Of a DNA stretch of 64,000 nucleotides, positions 19,010-25,550 are shown one piece after another; the stretch's first letter is position 1, and every line of letters begins with the position of its first letter. The translations under genes were made by a program, and so were the position numbers. This stretch comes from Flavobacterium orientale (lineage in GTDB: Bacteria; Bacteroidota; Bacteroidia; Flavobacteriales; Flavobacteriaceae), in the NCBI RefSeq assembly GCF_014638005.1, contig NZ_BMFG01000003.1, forward strand, positions 62,001-126,000, read 5' to 3'. The notes below the pieces were generated by a model. That model had not been told where the DNA came from, made no database searches, and worked only from the letters and a program-made list of their open reading frames with translations.

Positions 19010-19447
19010 CTAATCTAATAAGTCGAATTTTTTAAATTCACATTTTCTTATTGTTTTTTCATTTATAATTTCATAAATCACGTCATTCATGTAAACGCCT
19101 GATATTGAGGCATGATCACTATACTTTATTAAAGCTTCACAATTTTTGTTTTCAATACTTGCAAATATAAATTTATAATATTTTGAATGTAAATTATAAG
19201 TAATACTATCAATTTTAAAAACTTCTTCATTATCAGAATTACTAATATGATAGTACTTTTTGTTCTGAACATCTTGTAATGTAATGTATACTTCTTTGGA
19301 ATCCCAACCCATACCATAACTTACAATATAAATCATGTGCTTACTTTTATTAAGTTCTGAATTCAGCTTTCTTACATCTTTATAATACAGCGGCTTTGAA
19401 CAAGAGAGTAATAAAAAAAGAAAAAAAAGTAAGTACAAAAATTTCAT
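19010..19447 (-). CDS. Small lipoprotein, paralogue of the next gene
   Basis: A 145-residue protein; signal MKFLYLLFFLFLLLS then Cys16. The mature part is beta-rich: KHMIYIVSYGMGWDSKEVYI, then QNKKYYHISN. Order and spacing resemble the neighbour at 19581-20117 (FIYIFSWVNYL, then RRTFYVFN), so both probably derive from one gene. The function is unknown. The start ATG and the lipobox fix the frame; an overlapping minus-strand frame inside it is a shadow. Confidence 0.68.
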   Translation of the reverse strand: MKFLYLLFFLFLLLSCSKPLYYKDVRKLNSELNKSKHMIYIVSYGMGWDSKEVYITLQDVQNKKYYHISNSDNEEVFKIDSITYNLHSKYYKFIFASIENKNCEALIKYSDHASISGVYMNDVIYEIINEKTIRKCEFKKFDLLD

Positions 19448-19550
19448 GATTTTTAAATTAAATGATGTGTTATAATTACCCGCCGCCTTTACTCATCATC
19501 TAGTCTTAACTGGAGGCGAAAGAAAGGCAGGAAGAGGTATTTTGATTGAA

Positions 19551-19570
19551 TACTAATTGCAGAACATTAC
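19551..19570 (-). repeat. Partial 3'-UTR repeat (T5)
   Basis: TACTAATTGCAGAACATTAC matches the start of T1 and T2 on the same side of a gene stop, but the terminator half is missing. Confidence 0.4.
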
Positions 19571-19580
19571 AACTTTTAGT

Positions 19581-20117
19581 TTATTTCCATATTTCGCCAT
19601 CATCATTCAAAACTAGATTTTTAATTACAAATGCTTCTTTTGATAAAGAATCAAATAAATAATACTCTGAACCAATTTCAGATGAACCAAAAGCAGGAGA
19701 TAAAGCAATTAAAGCAGCTATATTTTTTTCTAAATAATAATTTAAAATTAATTTTTGTTCTTTAAATTTTATGGTATTATCATCGATGTATATCGATTTA
19801 GTGTTTTCTAATGTATTAAAAACATAAAATGTTCTTCTAGATTTTCTGTCATAAATTAAACATCTAAAATGATTTGTCCCGGCCATGGGTAAATAATTAA
19901 CCCAAGAAAATATATAAATAAAATCATCACTTATATTATTCAATTTCCTAAAAACTTTTTTTGATGGGTTGAAGTTTTTAGATTTCAGAATAATTTTAGA
20001 ATTTTCTTTTCCAGTATTATGATCCCTTTTTATATTTTCTATGTATTGATAATTTTTATTAGCACAGCTATTTAAAGTTAGCATAAAAAGTATCAAGTAA
20101 AATAACGATTTTTTCAT
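19581..20117 (-). CDS. Small lipoprotein, paralogue of the previous gene
   Basis: 178 residues; signal MKKSLFYLILFMLTLNS then Cys18. The mature part starts with a Lys/Asn-rich linker, then KKVFRKLNNISDDFIYIFSW, then a beta-rich body with SRRTFYVFNTLENTKSIYI and a hydrophobic segment IAALIALSPAFG. Weakly similar to 19010-19447, with about 30 extra residues. The function is unknown. REP copy D is directly upstream, 30 bases from its start codon. Confidence 0.68.
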   Translation of the reverse strand: MKKSLFYLILFMLTLNSCANKNYQYIENIKRDHNTGKENSKIILKSKNFNPSKKVFRKLNNISDDFIYIFSWVNYLPMAGTNHFRCLIYDRKSRRTFYVFNTLENTKSIYIDDNTIKFKEQKLILNYYLEKNIAALIALSPAFGSSEIGSEYYLFDSLSKEAFVIKNLVLNDDGEIWK

Positions 20118-20146
20118 ATTATTTTTTATTGTTAAGAATCTCCCCT

Positions 20147-20337
20147 CGCGCGAGCGTCCCGCTCGTGCCCAGAATCTAATTCAAATCAATCGCTAAAATA
20201 GTTTGAGCATCAATTACAAAATTTCTTTCACTGTATATTTCCAATTAAGTGGACATGAAAGAAACTCAGGTTGCTTTTCAAAGATAAAAAAATTTAATTC
20301 TCTATATGGGTAAGAGCGAGACGATCGCACGAGCTGG
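20147..20337 (-). mobile_element. RAYT-derived REP element, copy D
   Basis: Left REP GCGCGAGCGTCCCGCTCGTG, right REP TAAGAGCGAGACGATCGCAC, with the RAYT C-terminal remnant (interrupted by a small deletion in CTGTATATTTCC). With T4 on its right it forms a ~310-bp block that is duplicated at 16761-17088. Confidence 0.68.
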
Positions 20338-20345
20338 CGTTACTA

Positions 20346-20460
20346 GGTAATATAAAAAGCAAACTATTACGCTTGTCATTTGATTTTAAGTTTTATTTAA
20401 GCATTGCTTTACAGATGGTTAATTTGTTGATTTTGGTTCACCACTAATTTGGAACTCTAC
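20346..20460 (-). repeat. 3'-UTR/terminator repeat, copy T4, overlapping a coding end
   Basis: Aligned with T1-T3 (TTCCAAATTAGTGGTGAACC, then CAATGCTTAAATAAAA, then CAAGCGTAATAGTTTG). In this copy the first ~40 bases are the last codons of the 20419 gene (EFQISGEPKSTN and stop). The terminator stem is decayed. Confidence 0.6.
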
Positions 20461-20901
20461 AGGATAATGTTTATTACAATAAACTAACACACCATTTGAT
20501 GGGTTAAAATTTTTTATATTTTCAATACAAGTTTTTCCATTAAAGTCATATAACCAAATTTTTAAAGAATTTTGCAAATCAATTATATCAAGTCGGTTTA
20601 AAGGTCTCATTTCATATCCTACACTTGACATTTGTTGCTCAATGGTGTTTGGATAATAACTAACGAATAAATATCTCTTATCATAGATCATAAAATGTAT
20701 AATGTCATTAGTACGGTTTTCATATAAAATTTTGTTTTCATATTCAAATGTTTTAAAATCAGTTTTATAAACTTTTCCTTTAATTTTAAAATATTCATAC
20801 TTGTTATCATTCTCAACTTTTTTGAATTTATGTATCCCTGACAATTGACAAATTCCCTCTACAGAGAAAAATAATATCAAATAAAGTAATTTGAATTTCA
20901 T
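20419..20901 (-). CDS. Small exported protein of unknown function
   Basis: 160 residues; signal MKFKLLYLILFFSVEGICQ with a Cys at 18 followed by Gln, so a signal peptidase I site is as likely as a lipobox. The mature part is beta-rich with many Lys, Tyr and Asn (YFKIKGKVYKTDFKTFEY, IIHFMIYDKRYLFVSYY). No family recognised. Its last 12 codons (EFQISGEPKSTN) are the same sequence that is untranslated in the other T repeats, so this gene may be the source of the T family. Confidence 0.65.
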   Translation of the reverse strand: MKFKLLYLILFFSVEGICQLSGIHKFKKVENDNKYEYFKIKGKVYKTDFKTFEYENKILYENRTNDIIHFMIYDKRYLFVSYYPNTIEQQMSSVGYEMRPLNRLDIIDLQNSLKIWLYDFNGKTCIENIKNFNPSNGVLVYCNKHYPVEFQISGEPKSTN

Positions 20902-21031
20902 TTGTTAGATTTTAATTTATATCATCTTTTTTTATAATATTGACTCCCTTGTCCAATAGAGGTCGGGTTACCATATCCAATAAAGTCTGGCTCACCAAAG
21001 GATTACCGCCAACTAACAGTACCAAAACAGC

Positions 21032-21634
21032 TTATATCTTTTTAAATTTTTTGCTTTTTAGTAACACCAAATTTTTGTTAAACCTAGCTTCATCATCCAG
21101 ATAAATAAAAGTATAATTTTTTCTATATACTTTAATTTTAACAACATAAGATTCAAATTCATTTAAAACCTTATAATCAAATTCTCTGCTTAGGTGAATA
21201 TGACTAATTTTTAGTACATCATTTTGATTTAAATTAAGATTAGTAATTTCACCGTTAAAATTTGATTCGTACCAATTATCGTTTAGATTTAAAATTACAT
21301 TGGGCAAAATAGCATCATTTTCATCTGTGAATAAAATAGAATTGCGACCCTCTTTAGCTTCTAATTCTTCAATAATAACGTAATCATTTTTGTAAGAATC
21401 ATAACTTTTTAAATAGATCCTGTTTTTATACATATACCATTTACCGCTACTCTCATATTCCATTAAAGGAATATTTGATTTTAAATAAAAAGTACTGTCT
21501 TCATAAACTTCAAAATATTCAGTGCCTATTTTGTTTTGGTGCTTGTAAACACCTATTATATTCTGCTTTTTTGATGAGCAACTAAAAAACAAAATTAAAG
21601 CCCCTAATAATGAAAATTTAGAAAATAAAGTCAT
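21032..21634 (-). CDS. Lipoprotein of unknown function, lipocalin-like N-terminal part
   Basis: 200 residues; signal MTLFSKFSLLGALILFFS then Cys19. The N-terminal ~80 residues read IIGVYKHQNKIGTEYFEVYE, then STFYLKS, then SGKWYMYKNRIYLKSYD, the G-x-W/Y strand pattern of lipocalin-like or DUF-type lipoproteins of Bacteroidota. The second half is beta-rich with LPNVILNLNDNWYESNFNGE. No partner is evident. Confidence 0.68.
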   Translation of the reverse strand: MTLFSKFSLLGALILFFSCSSKKQNIIGVYKHQNKIGTEYFEVYEDSTFYLKSNIPLMEYESSGKWYMYKNRIYLKSYDSYKNDYVIIEELEAKEGRNSILFTDENDAILPNVILNLNDNWYESNFNGEITNLNLNQNDVLKISHIHLSREFDYKVLNEFESYVVKIKVYRKNYTFIYLDDEARFNKNLVLLKSKKFKKI

Positions 21635-21832
21635 CGAAACCTAAATTTGAATTGCTTGAAAACACTTTAATACGATTGTTTAAATCCTTTTGTGTGGATT
21701 TATCAAAGCTACTAATTTATTAAACACTACATCCAATCGAGTCTTGAAGTCTTATAAGTGTATAATTAAAAGGTATTATGCCACAAAAAAGGGTTCAACA
21801 ACTGGTATAAGTTATAATTCGCCCCTTATTAA

Positions 21833-22195
21833 TTATTTAAATTGAATGTTATTACATTTATTTTCTTCATACCACTTCAACCAACCTTCTCTGTCTTTTT
21901 CATATACTCCAAATGGATAACTACCATCATAACTAGACATCATGTCATTAGATACATAAGCATATTTGGAAATAAACTGAAGTGATAATTTATAGGTTTT
22001 ATGCCTTTCCTCTGTTAGTAGGAGTTCATATTCAGCAAAATTAGACACTTTCATACTGTCAATAAAATAGTCTTCAATTATTTTAATATTTTTTAAAAAC
22101 TCCTTTTTAAATACTACATTCTCATTACAAACCGGACTTTTCTTTAAAGTTGAGCATGAAAAAAGAGATAGAAGTAATACGATGTAGATTTTCAT
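21833..22195 (-). CDS. Small lipoprotein, intact member of a tandem pair
   Basis: 120 residues; signal MKIYIVLLLSLFS then Cys14. The C-terminus YPFGVYEKDREGWLKWYEEN then KCNNIQFK is shared with the truncated gene at 22279-22581 (YPLGVFEKDRLKILEWYEEN, KCNNIQLK). The two Cys pairs of the mature form (SPVCNENV and ENKCNN) may form a disulfide. The function is unknown; this is the complete version of the pair. Confidence 0.7.
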   Translation of the reverse strand: MKIYIVLLLSLFSCSTLKKSPVCNENVVFKKEFLKNIKIIEDYFIDSMKVSNFAEYELLLTEERHKTYKLSLQFISKYAYVSNDMMSSYDGSYPFGVYEKDREGWLKWYEENKCNNIQFK

Positions 22196-22278
22196 AACTT
22201 ATTGTTCTTTTCTTTAATTACTCCCACATGAGGTGTTTTTTCATTTCTAATTTAATACATTACCCAAATTCTTTCCAT

Positions 22279-22581
22279 TTAATCTTGGTAAACTTCCGGA
22301 ACTACTAATGTATTTTTTAATTGAATATTGTTACATTTATTTTCTTCATACCATTCTAAAATTTTTAAACGGTCTTTTTCAAATACACCCAATGGATATG
22401 TTCTTGAATAATTCAAGATTTGATTTAGTGAAACAGGTACGTAATTTGAAATAAAAATCACGGATTCTCTAAATTTTAAATCTTGTGAAACGGCTATGTT
22501 ATTTTTAATATTATCAACATGGTTAAAAAAAGTTTCTCTAAATTCAATATTTTCATGACAATCATTTTTATTGTATTTCAA
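22279..22581 (-). pseudogene. 5'-truncated paralogue of the 21833 lipoprotein gene
   Basis: The frame encodes LKYNKNDCHENIEFRETFF onward and aligns with the 21833 gene to the C-terminus. It has no ATG and no signal peptide or lipobox: it opens with TTG at 22581. Homology to the paralogue reaches base ~22583 and stops exactly where an insertion-sequence-like end begins (22584). The gene was therefore probably cut by that element. It could still be translated from TTG, but would stay in the cytoplasm. Confidence 0.7.
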
Positions 22582-22583
22582 AG

Positions 22584-22608
22584 TGTCTCGTCCTAAAATA
22601 AGTTTACA
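22584..22608. mobile_element. Solitary insertion-sequence end, left-facing boundary
   Basis: TGTCTCGTCCTAAAATAAG followed by TTTACA. It is the inverted counterpart of 24467-24489. TG(A/T)C-C-GTCCTAAAATAA is, from memory, the form of terminal repeats of IS3-family elements in Bacteroidota. There is no transposase between the two ends. Confidence 0.5.
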
Positions 22609-22895
22609 TATTTAAACTTAATCCTAAAAAGATTTACAGCCCGATATCCGAAGTCTTCCTAATTGCACAAAGCTCTGCTAATTTTGGCAATAAACACTTT
22701 GGGGAGCAGAGATTACACAAATTGAATTTTTAATTTGAAATTGAATGATTTCTCTCTTGTTTTTATCTTCTAATCTTATAATGTTTTCTGAATTGTCTTG
22801 AACACATCAAAATAAATCCTGAATATAATTTAGAAAACTAAGCCTCTAATTTTCATTTTCCGATTAAAAATTGTTTGTTCACAGCAAAAAACCAA
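22609..22895. other. Intergenic stretch without recognisable gene
   Basis: AT-rich and without an open frame, RNA-like hairpin or repeat that I can support. It contains a GC-richer patch (22637-22705, with GCACAAAGCTCTGCTAATTT) of unknown origin, probably debris from the element whose end is at 22584. Confidence 0.4.
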
Positions 22896-23318
22896 TTAAA
22901 ACGTAAACATAAAATCAACTTTATCAAAAGTTTGAAAATAAAATAAAAGTGTATCTGTATTTTTTACTACTTGAAATACATTTGTTTTTTCTGTTTTCGA
23001 TAATTCATAAGGAGCCTCTATTTCAGAGATTTCAATAGAATAAATATAGTCATATAAAAACTTCTCTTTTTTTGTTTTATCAAACAGCCATTTTGGATGA
23101 TAGTTTTCATAAATCAACTCACTAAAATTATACAATACTACAGAATCATTTAAAACTAAAGCTTTACTGTGATTAGATATTTTTGTTACTTTTATTGTCA
23201 GACTGTCTTTGAAGTTTAAATAATAAAAATTATTTTCATCATACTTTTTCCCGTTGCAATTGACAAAAAAAGATGCTAAAAATAATAAAACTAAAAAAGT
23301 GCTAATTTTTTTCTTCAT
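22896..23318 (-). CDS. Small lipoprotein, paralogue of the next gene
   Basis: 140 residues; signal KKKISTFLVLLFLASFFVN then Cys21. The mature part includes EISEIEAPYELSKTEKTNVF then VVKNTDTLLFYF, which matches the neighbour at 23330-23725 (IHNIKPPYRIYKKANSNILY then LVKNNDTLRF). Both also share HPKWLF / VPEWLFHKEE. They are adjacent, 11 bp apart, and probably a tandem duplication. The function is unknown. Confidence 0.72.
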   Translation of the reverse strand: MKKKISTFLVLLFLASFFVNCNGKKYDENNFYYLNFKDSLTIKVTKISNHSKALVLNDSVVLYNFSELIYENYHPKWLFDKTKKEKFLYDYIYSIEISEIEAPYELSKTEKTNVFQVVKNTDTLLFYFQTFDKVDFMFTF

Positions 23319-23329
23319 AAATTTCCAAT

Positions 23330-23725
23330 CTAAAATGCTGTGAACCTTAATGTGTCATTGTTTTTAACTAAATACAAAATATTTGAATTTGCTTTTTTAT
23401 AAATTCTATAAGGGGGTTTTATGTTGTGAATTACAGTATATAATTCACCCTCATCACTATAATAGGCAACTACATTATTTATCATTTCTTCTTTATGAAA
23501 AAGCCATTCTGGAACTTCATCATTATTCCTTTGTAATAAATCACCTCCACCATAGAAATATTCATTGTTTATTATAAGGCCGTTTTTTGATTCCACAGAA
23601 TGCACATATATATCTATCTCTGAATTATTGATCAACTTATACTTATATCGATGATCAAAAAATTCACATGAAGCAACAAGTAAAAGGCATCCTACAAATA
23701 TGTATTTATAATATTTAAATTTCAT
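23330..23725 (-). CDS. Small lipoprotein, paralogue of the previous gene
   Basis: 131 residues from the ATG at 23725: signal MKFKYYKYIFVGCLLLVAS then Cys20. An upstream in-frame start at 23779 would add 18 residues (WARRWYLQDR) that destroy the signal peptide, so it is rejected. The mature part: YKLINNSEIDIYVHSVES, VPEWLFHKEEMINNVVAYY, PPYRIYKK, LVKNNDTLRF. Paralogue of 22896-23318. The function is unknown. Confidence 0.72.
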   Translation of the reverse strand: MKFKYYKYIFVGCLLLVASCEFFDHRYKYKLINNSEIDIYVHSVESKNGLIINNEYFYGGGDLLQRNNDEVPEWLFHKEEMINNVVAYYSDEGELYTVIHNIKPPYRIYKKANSNILYLVKNNDTLRFTAF

Positions 23726-23785
23726 TTCATTCTCTTTGTTTCTGTCCTGTAAATACCAGCGTCTGGCCCAGGAGTTCAAACCCCC

Positions 23786-23972
23786 GCTAGCGCGAGCGTC
23801 CCGCTTGTGCCCACAATCTAATTCAAATCAATCTCTAAACATTTTGGTCTTCATTTCCGTAATTTCTTGCACTGCAATATTTTAAATTAACTGCATAGGA
23901 AACAAACTCTGGTCGCTTTTCAAAGATAGAAAAATTTAATTCTCTTGTGGGTAGTAGCAAAACACTCTCACA
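23786..23972 (-). mobile_element. RAYT-derived REP element, copy E (most degenerate)
   Basis: Left REP CGCGAGCGTCCCGCTTGTGC; the right REP has decayed (GTGGGTAGTAGCAAAACACT). The internal remnant reads PEFVSYAVNLKYCSARNYGN on the minus strand, with a shift near its end. It groups with copies A and C and is probably the oldest. Confidence 0.62.
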
Positions 23973-24065
23973 ATGGGATACACTCGCATCGTGTTCAGTT
24001 TCACCTATCCCGCTATTCGAAGTATGCACGTTGCTCTGCATTCTATGTCTCTGACTTCGCAGCAA

Positions 24066-24466
24066 AACAATTCCATCAAATATAAAAAAATTTTACATCT
24101 CTTATAAAACCTAGCCCATCCTTTCTTGTCCTTTTTTTCCATATTTCTTACAACAATCAATGAAAAAACTAAAAGAATCAAAGAATTAAAAAAACGCAAA
24201 AAACGAGCACACCCGATTCTCGAAATCTCGCCTCAGCCAATTTTAAATTATTTAGGCTTTCTTCGACTCTTGTTCGGGTTTTGTTCGGGGTTGTGGTACC
24301 CTTTGTTGATAACTTACTCTAATCTATTTTCCAAAAACACACCCTTTTCCGAACGAATCCGAACGTTAACTGCACGTTATAGTAGCAAATAGTTCAACCT
24401 ACTTGCCACACTGAACCTTGAAGTATCCTATTTTGTATAACTATAATAGGATTTATTTAATAATAG
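24066..24466. other. Intergenic stretch, no supported gene
   Basis: Only short frames with low-complexity Lys-rich translations occur. It contains three ~11-base imperfect tandem units (TTCGACTCTTG, TTCGGGTTTTG, TTCGGGGTTGT) at 24262-24294, followed by GTGGTACCC, a pair also seen at 25419-25472. Confidence 0.4.
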
Positions 24467-24489
24467 TATAGTTATTTTAGGACGGGTCA
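24467..24489. mobile_element. Solitary insertion-sequence end, right boundary
   Basis: TATAGTTATTTTAGGACGGG then TCA; its reverse complement TGACCCGTCCTAAAATAA matches the end at 22584-22608. The similarity continues inward with a TAGGATT block on both sides. Confidence 0.5.
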
Positions 24490-24490
24490 T

Positions 24491-24580
24491 TCTATTCTCT
24501 ATTCTCTATTTTCTATTTTCTATTTTCTACTCCGACAACACTCCGACGATAGTGCGACTTTAATGCGACGAAAAAGTTTC
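24491..24580. repeat. Short tandem repeats: 7-bp unit then ~11-bp units
   Basis: TCTATT(C/T) is repeated five times in a row (24491-24525). It is followed by imperfect 11-13-base units beginning CTCCGAC or TGCGAC (24530-24580). No coding frame covers it. Confidence 0.6.
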
Positions 24581-24679
24581 GTAAATTAAATAATAAAGAC
24601 TTTCTAAAAGAACTTTAACAAACTTCATAACACCCAACCTCACAAAATTGGCTGTTTCATCCATCCCTTTTATTTTTCG

Positions 24680-24687
24680 TATTTTTG
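24680..24687 (+). promoter_or_regulatory. -7 box of the zinc-ribbon gene
   Basis: TATTTTTG, 12 bases before the TTG start codon at 24700, so the transcript leader is very short. No clear -33 TTG. Confidence 0.45.
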
Positions 24688-24699
24688 TAAAAAATAAAA

Positions 24700-25011
24700 T
24701 TGAACAATCTTTCGCTCATAAAATGCAAATCCTGTGGCACATTCAATCGCAATTTGGACCATTGTTCCAATTGTGGCGAATTGATTAATCCAATACTGAT
24801 TCGAAAGCTAAGCATTGAAAAAAGAAAGAAGAAAATAAAAGACCAACTAAAAGAAGAACAGGTTACTACTGAAAATTCTTTCTTTTACAAATTACAAAAC
24901 CATCGCTTTTGGCTCGTTCGCATTTTCGCTGCTGTTTTACATTCCGTTTGGGTCATCATTATGGCAATCGGAAGTTTTTTGGCTTGGTTAGCCGCAATGA
25001 TTTCCGCCTGA
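24700..25011 (+). CDS. Small zinc-ribbon membrane protein
   Basis: 103 residues from a TTG start; no ATG exists in frame between the promoter and the first Cys. The N-terminus has two knuckles, CKSCGTFNRNLDHCSNCG (about 9-26), a single zinc ribbon. A charged Lys/Glu helix follows, then one hydrophobic segment VRIFAAVLHSVWVIIMAIGS and another SFLAWLAAMIS at the end. It is probably an inner-membrane protein with a cytosolic zinc ribbon. Its stop overlaps the next start by one base (TGATG), so the two are co-translated. Confidence 0.65.
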   Translation: MNNLSLIKCKSCGTFNRNLDHCSNCGELINPILIRKLSIEKRKKKIKDQLKEEQVTTENSFFYKLQNHRFWLVRIFAAVLHSVWVIIMAIGSFLAWLAAMISA

Positions 25012-25373
25012 TGCAAAGAAAAAAACACTATTCCTTTTTGCTTTTTCTGCTCTTACTTTCGAGCTCTACTGCTATTTATCTTCTGCAACAAACAGAGTAT
25101 CATGTACCAAGAATCATAAATAATTATTACAACGACTTGACAGCTTTGCCCTTGGTCTTAAGTGTTTGTTTGTGGTCAGTAAGAAAAATCAAAGCCAACC
25201 CAAAACTACAACTCACTTTTTTTCAATGTACTGCCATGGCGTTACTCTTTGGATGGTTTTTTGAAATCTATCTGCCTGAAAGAAACCCACGCTACATAGC
25301 AGATATAGTAGATGGGATTTTATATCTGATTGGTGCTTTTCTTTTTTATGGGTGGCAAAGGATGAATAAGTAA
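25011..25373 (+). CDS. Small integral membrane protein (VanZ-like pattern)
   Basis: 120 residues from the ATG at 25011. A longer frame upstream overlaps the zinc-ribbon gene and is not credible. Three to four hydrophobic segments: YSFLLFLLLLSSSTAIYLL, LTALPLVLSVCLWSV, LTFFQCTAMALLFGWFFEIY, VDGILYLIGAFLFYGW. The motif LPERNPRYIADIVDGILYLI recalls the conserved Asp region of VanZ-like and related short membrane families. The function is unknown. Translationally coupled to the preceding gene. Confidence 0.62.
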   Translation: MQRKKHYSFLLFLLLLSSSTAIYLLQQTEYHVPRIINNYYNDLTALPLVLSVCLWSVRKIKANPKLQLTFFQCTAMALLFGWFFEIYLPERNPRYIADIVDGILYLIGAFLFYGWQRMNK

Positions 25374-25418
25374 CACAACTATGGTTTTTTATAGAAGATT
25401 TAAAAGCATATTTAGTAC

Positions 25419-25472
25419 GGGACAAAGTAAGGGATAAAGAAGGGATACTTAAGGGGTAAAGAAGGGTTGTGG
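25419..25472. repeat. Degenerate ~11-bp tandem repeat
   Basis: Successive units GGGACAAAGTAA, GGGATAAAGAA, GGGATACTTAA, GGGGTAAAGAA, GGGTTGTGG, then a KpnI-like GGTACC. It lies between the membrane gene and rnhA and lacks coding potential. Confidence 0.55.
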
Positions 25473-25550
25473 TACCCTAATCAAAACTGAAAACCAAATT
25501 ATACAATTTACAAGTAAGAATAAATTATAAAAACAAAATAACCAAATACA

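Noticed and set aside
14197..20460. Integron-like gene cassette array (genes on one strand, each with a repeated tail)
   Set aside because: The tails lack the paired GTTRRRY/RYYYAAC core sites and attC-like long pairing; no integron integrase is in the window, and the tail acts as an intrinsic terminator.
15543..23972. CRISPR array
   Set aside because: The repeated units are ~190 bp, lie kilobases apart and contain coding remnants; spacing and unit size do not fit CRISPR.
24126..24392. 88-codon plus-strand frame between the array and the zinc-ribbon gene
   Set aside because: Starts with a Lys-rich run and crosses the 11-bp repeat; no leader, promoter or domain.
22609..24466. A complete insertion sequence between the two facing ends
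   Set aside because: No transposase frame, with or without frameshift, is visible; the content is lipoprotein genes and a REP element.
24909..25011. Extended N-terminus of the 25011 membrane protein
   Set aside because: It would overlap the zinc-ribbon gene by 100 bases; the TGATG join gives a natural start at 25011.
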